A stretch of 9,422 nt of DNA from Chloroflexota bacterium (GTDB taxonomy: Bacteria; Chloroflexota; Anaerolineae; Anaerolineales; Villigracilaceae). Below are positions 6,176-9,422 of the stretch, piece by piece; position 1 is the first letter of the stretch; every line of letters begins with the position of its first letter. The notes under the pieces were generated by a model, which was given only the letters and a program-made list of their open reading frames with translations, had not been told where the DNA came from and made no database searches. The position numbers and the translations under genes were made by a program. The DNA lies in the NCBI GenBank assembly GCA_021823555.1, contig JAKANW010000063.1:1-9422 (forward strand). Reading direction: 5' to 3'.

Positions 6176-6265
6176 TTCATCTCCTTTGATCTACTCTGCA
6201 TTTTAATTTTCAGTCATTTTCGTTTTTTCGGCAATAGATTTCCTGCCCCCGTTTTGTAATTTTTG
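6176..6265 (-). other. AT-rich ipk-fhs intergenic region
   Basis: Read on the minus strand, this 90-bp gap is A-rich with no terminator-like hairpin, so readthrough from ipk into fhs is plausible. I see no convincing promoter, although AAAATTAAAAT near 6203-6213 (complement) could hold a -10. The only clear site is the fhs ribosome-binding site. Confidence 0.4.
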
Positions 6266-7078
6266 TCACGTGACGATTTTTGTCCCCAACGGCGCGCCCT
6301 CCAGGGCCAGCGCCAGGTTGCCCGATTCTTCCGCCGAGAAGATGACTGCTTCCAGCCCCGGGATTTGTTGGACGAGATCCAGCATTTGTTTGACTTTGGA
6401 CTCCATCCCGCCGGTGACGTCTGCTTCCGCGGCCCCCCCTACGCCTGCCCGCATCTCTTCATAGGACTTGGGGCTGATCTCGTTTAATAAGCGTTTCCTC
6501 GCCGGGAAATCTTCCCACACCCCCGCTTCCAGGCCCGCCAGCAGGATCCGGTCGGGGTCCAACTGACGCGCCAGTTCCTGGAACAACTCCTCGGTCGAAA
6601 GGATCGTGCCGCCGCGCACTTCATCGAATACCACGTCGCCGTATACGACTGGCAGGATCCCATTGGCCAGTGCCATGCGGATGGGCGTTGTCTCCCACAG
6701 CGAAATTCGTCCGTCGCTGGCAATGACCGCCGCGGAAGGCGGAAAGGCCAGCGCCGGGATACCTGCATGATACAGCGCGCTCATCACGTGGGAATTCAGT
6801 TCTGCAGCTTGATAATGTACGTCAGCAAAACCGTACCAGTCCTGCGCGTCGCGTACACCCTGGCGGGTTCCATATTTTTGGGCCGCCGTATGGCCGAAGG
6901 AGCCGGAGCCATGCCCGAGCAGCAGGCGCAGATCGGAAGCGGGACCCGCTGAGGCACGCGCGAGAACCGTCGCAATTTGCAGGGACAGGTTCGCCAGTTT
7001 ATCCAGTCGGGGTGTATAGGGTCGCGTCTTGTCGGTGATTAACGATCCGCCCAGCTTTAAGAAGACGAGTTTGGTCAT
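6266..7078 (-). CDS. ipk: Isopentenyl phosphate kinase
   Basis: Phosphorylates isopentenyl phosphate to isopentenyl diphosphate with ATP, the last step of the alternative (archaeal-type) mevalonate pathway. This 270-residue amino-acid-kinase fold protein begins LVFLKLGGSLITDK (4-17, Lys8 and the glycine loop), has GHGSGSFGH (55-63) with His63 in the position of the catalytic histidine that separates IPKs from carbamate and glutamate kinases, then PVVYGDVVFD (143-152) and DVTGGMESKVK (220-230) for nucleotide binding. The length is normal for the family. IPK is widespread in archaea and plants; among bacteria it is known chiefly from Chloroflexota such as Roseiflexus. The ATG is preceded by AGGA and by a candidate promoter. 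fhs lies 90 bp downstream. No mevalonate-pathway gene is visible here. Confidence 0.92.
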   Translation of the reverse strand: MTKLVFLKLGGSLITDKTRPYTPRLDKLANLSLQIATVLARASAGPASDLRLLLGHGSGSFGHTAAQKYGTRQGVRDAQDWYGFADVHYQAAELNSHVMSALYHAGIPALAFPPSAAVIASDGRISLWETTPIRMALANGILPVVYGDVVFDEVRGGTILSTEELFQELARQLDPDRILLAGLEAGVWEDFPARKRLLNEISPKSYEEMRAGVGGAAEADVTGGMESKVKQMLDLVQQIPGLEAVIFSAEESGNLALALEGAPLGTKIVT

Positions 7079-7085
7079 AAGTCCT

Positions 7086-7114
7086 GTTTTACCACTTCAA
7101 CCCTTAGCCTGCAA
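7086..7114 (-). promoter_or_regulatory. Candidate promoter of ipk
   Basis: On the minus strand, TTGCAG (complement of 7109-7114) and TAAAAC (complement of 7086-7091) are separated by 17 bp. The -10 ends 7 nt before the ATG, so transcripts would start at or next to the start codon. Both hexamers are imperfect. Confidence 0.4.
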
Positions 7115-7117
7115 CCT

Positions 7118-7146
7118 TTAGCAAGCCTTTGAATGCGAAGTATAAT
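7118..7146 (+). promoter_or_regulatory. Promoter of the TP-rich protein operon, probably leaderless
   Basis: TTAGCA (7118-7123), 17 bp, then a perfect TATAAT (7141-7146), followed after 7 nt by ATG 7154. The spacing places the transcription start on the start codon. This decides against the upstream ATG at 7133, which would lie upstream of the -10 element. It is divergent from the ipk promoter, with the two -35 regions only a few bases apart. Confidence 0.65.
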
Positions 7147-7153
7147 TTGCGCG

Positions 7154-8149
7154 ATGGATATTCGATCCGGGATCATTGCTGCGGTTCTCCTTTCTGCGAT
7201 TGGGGCAATCTTTGGCCTGCGAGCTGCCATCCAATCCTACCAATATGCCCGTAAATTGACTTTTTACCGTATGCGCCGCCGAAGGATTGGGGCAAGCTGG
7301 CGTTTGTTTGGCTTGTCTGTGCTTTTGCTCGCTTTTGCCGGCGGCCTGGCGGTTTATGGGGAACCGGCGGCTTATTATTATTTTCCGCCCTCCCCGACGA
7401 TCACACTCACGCCCAGTCCGTCCCTCGTACCGACGATCACGCTTTCCCCGACCATCACCCTGACACCGACCATTACCGATACACCCCTGGTGACGGATAC
7501 GGCTACGGTCACGCCGACGCCGTTCCTGCCGCCCGCCATCGAAGCCTTGTTCCAGAGCGAAGTGACTCCTGACCCCAATGCTGTCTTCAGCCCGCCCCAG
7601 TTTACCCTGGAGTGCGGCGACCTTGCCTCTGTCACGCCGGCCACGGTGTTCCAGAATCCCATCCATTATATGTGCGCAGTCTTTTCTTACGACAAGATGC
7701 AGCCCGGCGCACAATGGACCGCTCTCTGGTTTAGGGATGGCAGTTTGGTTCATGAAGAAACCAAACCTTGGGATGGTGGGACCGGCGGATACGGTTACGC
7801 TGATTGCACAAATCCGCTAGGCGGTTGGCTGCCAGGAAGATACCAGTTAATAATTTTTGTTGGCGAAGAATGGAAAGTAGTTGGTGAATTTATTTTGCAG
7901 GGCGATCCGCCGACGGCCACCCCGACCCTTACCCTCAGCCCCACTCCCAAGCCGACGCTGACGCCTTCGCCTTCCTCCACGCCGAAACCTAGCCGGACGC
8001 CCGCTCCCACTATTACGCCCAAACCCAGCCGAACGCCTGCACCATCTGCCACGGCGACATTGACGCGGACTCCTGTTCCTTCTGCTACACCGACTGCCAG
8101 CAAAACAAAGCCGGCCAGTTCGACCCCCATCTTTACTCCAACACCGTAG
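7154..8149 (+). CDS. Membrane-anchored extracytoplasmic protein with Thr/Pro-rich linkers
   Basis: 331 residues from ATG 7154. TM1 (about 6-26), an Arg-rich cytoplasmic loop (33-44, with RMRRRR) and TM2 (about 51-68) place the remainder outside. A Thr/Pro-rich linker (about 78-125, units such as TITLTPTITDTP) leads to a compact domain (about 140-252) with three cysteines (LECGD, MCAVF, ADCTN) and an Ig-like or jelly-roll-like ending GGWLPGRYQLIIFVGEEWKV. A second linker (253-331, units such as KPSRTPAPT) ends the protein. Such TP-rich linkers are common in surface proteins of Anaerolineae and may be glycosylated. The protein ends without a second anchor. The domain could bind a ligand or cell-envelope component, but I cannot name the family. 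The thioesterase gene starts 7 bp downstream. Confidence 0.75.
   Translation: MDIRSGIIAAVLLSAIGAIFGLRAAIQSYQYARKLTFYRMRRRRIGASWRLFGLSVLLLAFAGGLAVYGEPAAYYYFPPSPTITLTPSPSLVPTITLSPTITLTPTITDTPLVTDTATVTPTPFLPPAIEALFQSEVTPDPNAVFSPPQFTLECGDLASVTPATVFQNPIHYMCAVFSYDKMQPGAQWTALWFRDGSLVHEETKPWDGGTGGYGYADCTNPLGGWLPGRYQLIIFVGEEWKVVGEFILQGDPPTATPTLTLSPTPKPTLTPSPSSTPKPSRTPAPTITPKPSRTPAPSATATLTRTPVPSATPTASKTKPASSTPIFTPTP
7385..7530 (+). repeat. Low-complexity TP-codon repeat, first linker
   Basis: Imperfect repeats of ACG/ACC-CCG/CCC-type Thr-Pro codons mixed with ATC/ACC (TIT, TLTP). The repeat is coding and in frame; codon variation shows it is not a recent simple-sequence expansion. Confidence 0.6.
7911..8146 (+). 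repeat. Low-complexity TP/SP-codon repeat, C-terminal linker
   Basis: In-frame units alternate between TPTLTLSPTPKPTLTPSP-like and KPSRTPAP-like peptides. The KPSRTPAPT unit occurs twice at 24-nt scale (about 7984-8043), suggesting local duplication. Confidence 0.6.
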
Positions 8150-8156
8150 GTAAATT

Positions 8157-8639
8157 ATGTCTCAACTTGCTTTCCAGAATTTCTACCCCGATTCCCTGTC
8201 CCACTGTTATGGCTGTGGGCGCTTGAACGAGTTCGGCCACCAGATCAAAAGTTACTGGGACGGCGATGAGTCGGTTACCCATTTTTTACCGGAGCCATAT
8301 CACATTGCCATTCCCGGATATGTTTACGGCGGATTATTGGCTTCCTTGATTGATTGCCATGGAACAGGCACTGCCGCTGCGGCCGCTTACCGAGCCGAAA
8401 ACCGCGCCATGGATACCGAGCCGCCTCTACGCTTCCTGACCGCTTCGCTCCACGTGGATTACCTCAAGCCCACTCCCCTGGGCGTGGAATTGGAAGTGCG
8501 CGGCAAGGTGAAGGAAGTCAAAGGACGCAAGGTAGTCATCGAAGAATGGATCCTGGCGAATGGGGTTGTCACTGTAAGAGGGGAAGTGGTGGCTGTGCAG
8601 GTACCAGAGCAACTGGTTGAAGATCTCCTGAAAAAATAG
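8157..8639 (+). CDS. PaaI-like hot-dog-fold thioesterase
   Basis: 160 residues. The N-terminal CYGCGRLNEFGHQIKSYW (17-34) matches the C-x-G-C-G-x2-N-x2-G-x2-I/L opening of a PaaI/THEM4-like thioesterase subgroup. YGGLLASLIDCHGTGTA (57-73) is the hot-dog central helix, with Asp66 as the likely active-site acid and Tyr57 where many relatives carry His. LTASLHVDYLKPTPLG then starts the long strands. Such enzymes hydrolyse acyl-CoA or acyl-ACP; the substrate cannot be predicted. The start is 7 bp after the TP-rich gene with only a weak AGG, so it is probably translationally coupled. The following gene begins 45 bp downstream with a ribosome-binding site and no intervening terminator. Confidence 0.85.
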   Translation: MSQLAFQNFYPDSLSHCYGCGRLNEFGHQIKSYWDGDESVTHFLPEPYHIAIPGYVYGGLLASLIDCHGTGTAAAAAYRAENRAMDTEPPLRFLTASLHVDYLKPTPLGVELEVRGKVKEVKGRKVVIEEWILANGVVTVRGEVVAVQVPEQLVEDLLKK

Positions 8640-8684
8640 GAAGAACCCAGCCTCTCTTGTTTGAAAAGATGCGGTGAGGAAATT

Positions 8685-9422
8685 ATGCCAACTTTTTCAA
8701 GGTCAGCGTACGGAAACGAGAGAAAAACCATCCATTTAAAACTCCAGACGCCGGCTGGAGAAATGTACGAAACCGTCATCCTTGTCGATGAAAAAATAAA
8801 AGATCTGGCAAAGGATTTTTATGAATTTGTCGGCATTGAAGGGGATATTAATCGCGTAAAGGCGTATTTGGCGGATCCCGTCACCAAGGCAATCATTGCT
8901 CCCTTGAGTATGGACAAGTCCCTGGAAGGCCAGGGCCAGAGGATCGCAGAGAACTCTGTCATCTTATTCGTCACGGATGACAGCGGCTTTTCGATTACAT
9001 TTACCCCAGAAAAAACATTACAGGTTTTGATGCCATTTCCAGGGAATATGGCGGTTTCGCAATTTTTAAATTATTCCAATGACTTTCTGATAGCATCGGA
9101 TTTTTTCTACTCTATCTTCTCGATCTTGCTCTCTGAAAACGTACAATCTATTGGCGCTTTGCAAAGAATGCTCGTCGAAGATCCCAAAAGATTATATGAG
9201 CCGAAGATCACTCATCGGATTTTGAGAATAAGCAACAACAAACCGCTCGAGTTGGTGAAAATTCATTATGGTTCTCCCCTCTCCATTACCCTGGATGGCC
9301 TGTGGAAGCCTTTGGAAATGGTGGGAGAAGTGGTCAAGGGCGTTCGGTGGAAATGGGATTATGAGGAAAAAGCGGCTGAATTGGACTTGAAGGAACGCCA
9401 CCTAAAGATCGCAGAGACACAA
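8685..9422 (+). CDS. Protein with predicted N-terminal ubiquitin-like (beta-grasp) domain, C-terminus beyond window
   Basis: ATG 8685 with GAGGA at 8676-8680; 246 codons stay open to the window end. Residues 15-96 have the beta-grasp order. IHLKLQTPAGEMYETVILVD gives a beta hairpin, then the helix KIKDLAKDFYEFVGI (37-51), then strands around 58-72. SMDKSLEGQGQRIAENSVILFVTDD matches the 'L-x-x-x-x-S/T-L ... I-x-E/D-x-x-x-I/L-x-L' end seen in ubiquitin-like and YukD-like proteins. A second region follows (100-190). PLELVKIHYGSPLSITLDGL (187-206) and a charged helical segment (from 218, KWDYEEKAAELDLKERHLKI) resemble a short beta motif followed by a coiled coil. No catalytic motif or diglycine is visible. 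Function unknown; the ubiquitin-like call rests on secondary-structure pattern only. Confidence 0.6.
   Translation, partial: MPTFSRSAYGNERKTIHLKLQTPAGEMYETVILVDEKIKDLAKDFYEFVGIEGDINRVKAYLADPVTKAIIAPLSMDKSLEGQGQRIAENSVILFVTDDSGFSITFTPEKTLQVLMPFPGNMAVSQFLNYSNDFLIASDFFYSIFSILLSENVQSIGALQRMLVEDPKRLYEPKITHRILRISNNKPLELVKIHYGSPLSITLDGLWKPLEMVGEVVKGVRWKWDYEEKAAELDLKERHLKIAETQ

Noticed and set aside
5355..6206. 283-codon plus-strand frame
   Set aside because: Antisense shadow of fhs, whose conserved motifs on the minus strand are unambiguous. The same applies to the frame at 4361-5134.
7133..7153. Upstream ATG 7133 as the start of the TP-rich protein
   Set aside because: The perfect TATAAT at 7141-7146 lies downstream of it, so transcripts from this promoter would begin at ATG 7154.
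7118..7753. 211-codon minus-strand frame
   Set aside because: Antisense of the TP-rich gene; its Arg/Gly-rich content is the complement of Thr/Pro codons and it crosses the divergent promoter region.
9192..9401. 69-codon minus-strand frame at the right edge
   Set aside because: It is antisense to the long plus-strand frame from 8685, which has a good ribosome-binding site and coherent protein character.

Overview
The window looks like accessory-rich chromosome from a member of the Chloroflexota, most likely an Anaerolineae-type bacterium. I infer this from the gene content: a bacterial isopentenyl phosphate kinase, an extracytoplasmic protein with long threonine/proline linkers, a DUF4258/YgiT pair, and a formate-tetrahydrofolate ligase of the long 'eukaryotic-like' type. 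No rRNA is present, so the assignment is an inference.

Layout. (1) Positions 1-121 are the end of an IS3-like insertion sequence, with the first 18 codons of its OrfA on the minus strand. It abuts an AT-rich orphan ORF (123-488) and a short coding remnant (500-625) closed by a strong terminator (646-672). (2) Positions 673-1284 hold no gene. They contain diverged copies of a GC-rich, hairpin-forming intergenic repeat and a perfect CCCTCTCCC/GGGAGAGGG palindrome. (3) Positions 1285-1809 encode a DUF4258 protein followed by a YgiT-type zinc-finger protein, a probable toxin-antitoxin-like pair. It ends in a GCAA-tetraloop terminator (1817-1844). (4) Directly after that terminator lies a 641-nt group IIC intron (1848-2488) with both boundaries recognisable but no reverse transcriptase. 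It ends on the base before a TATAAT hexamer that precedes the next gene. (5) Positions 2507-4075 encode a polytopic GT-C-type (GT39/PMT-like) glycosyltransferase, separated by a probable bidirectional terminator from the convergent pair ipk-fhs. (6) On the minus strand, isopentenyl phosphate kinase (7078-6266) and formate-tetrahydrofolate ligase (6175-4157) are codirectional and may be cotranscribed. The ligase carries an unusual lysine/alanine-rich N-terminal tail. (7) From a compact divergent promoter at 7086-7146, the plus strand encodes a two-TM, TP-rich extracytoplasmic protein, a PaaI-like hot-dog thioesterase, and a partial protein running off the window whose N-terminus looks like a ubiquitin-type beta-grasp domain.

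Functional links. The ipk-fhs pair combines isoprenoid precursor phosphorylation with one-carbon metabolism; I see no direct biochemical link. The group IIC intron after a terminator is a textbook placement for that class, but its lack of an encoded maturase, its atypical domain V and its position next to the downstream -10 element deserve a closer look. The other main candidate for something new is the ubiquitin-like protein at the right edge, whose partners lie outside the window.
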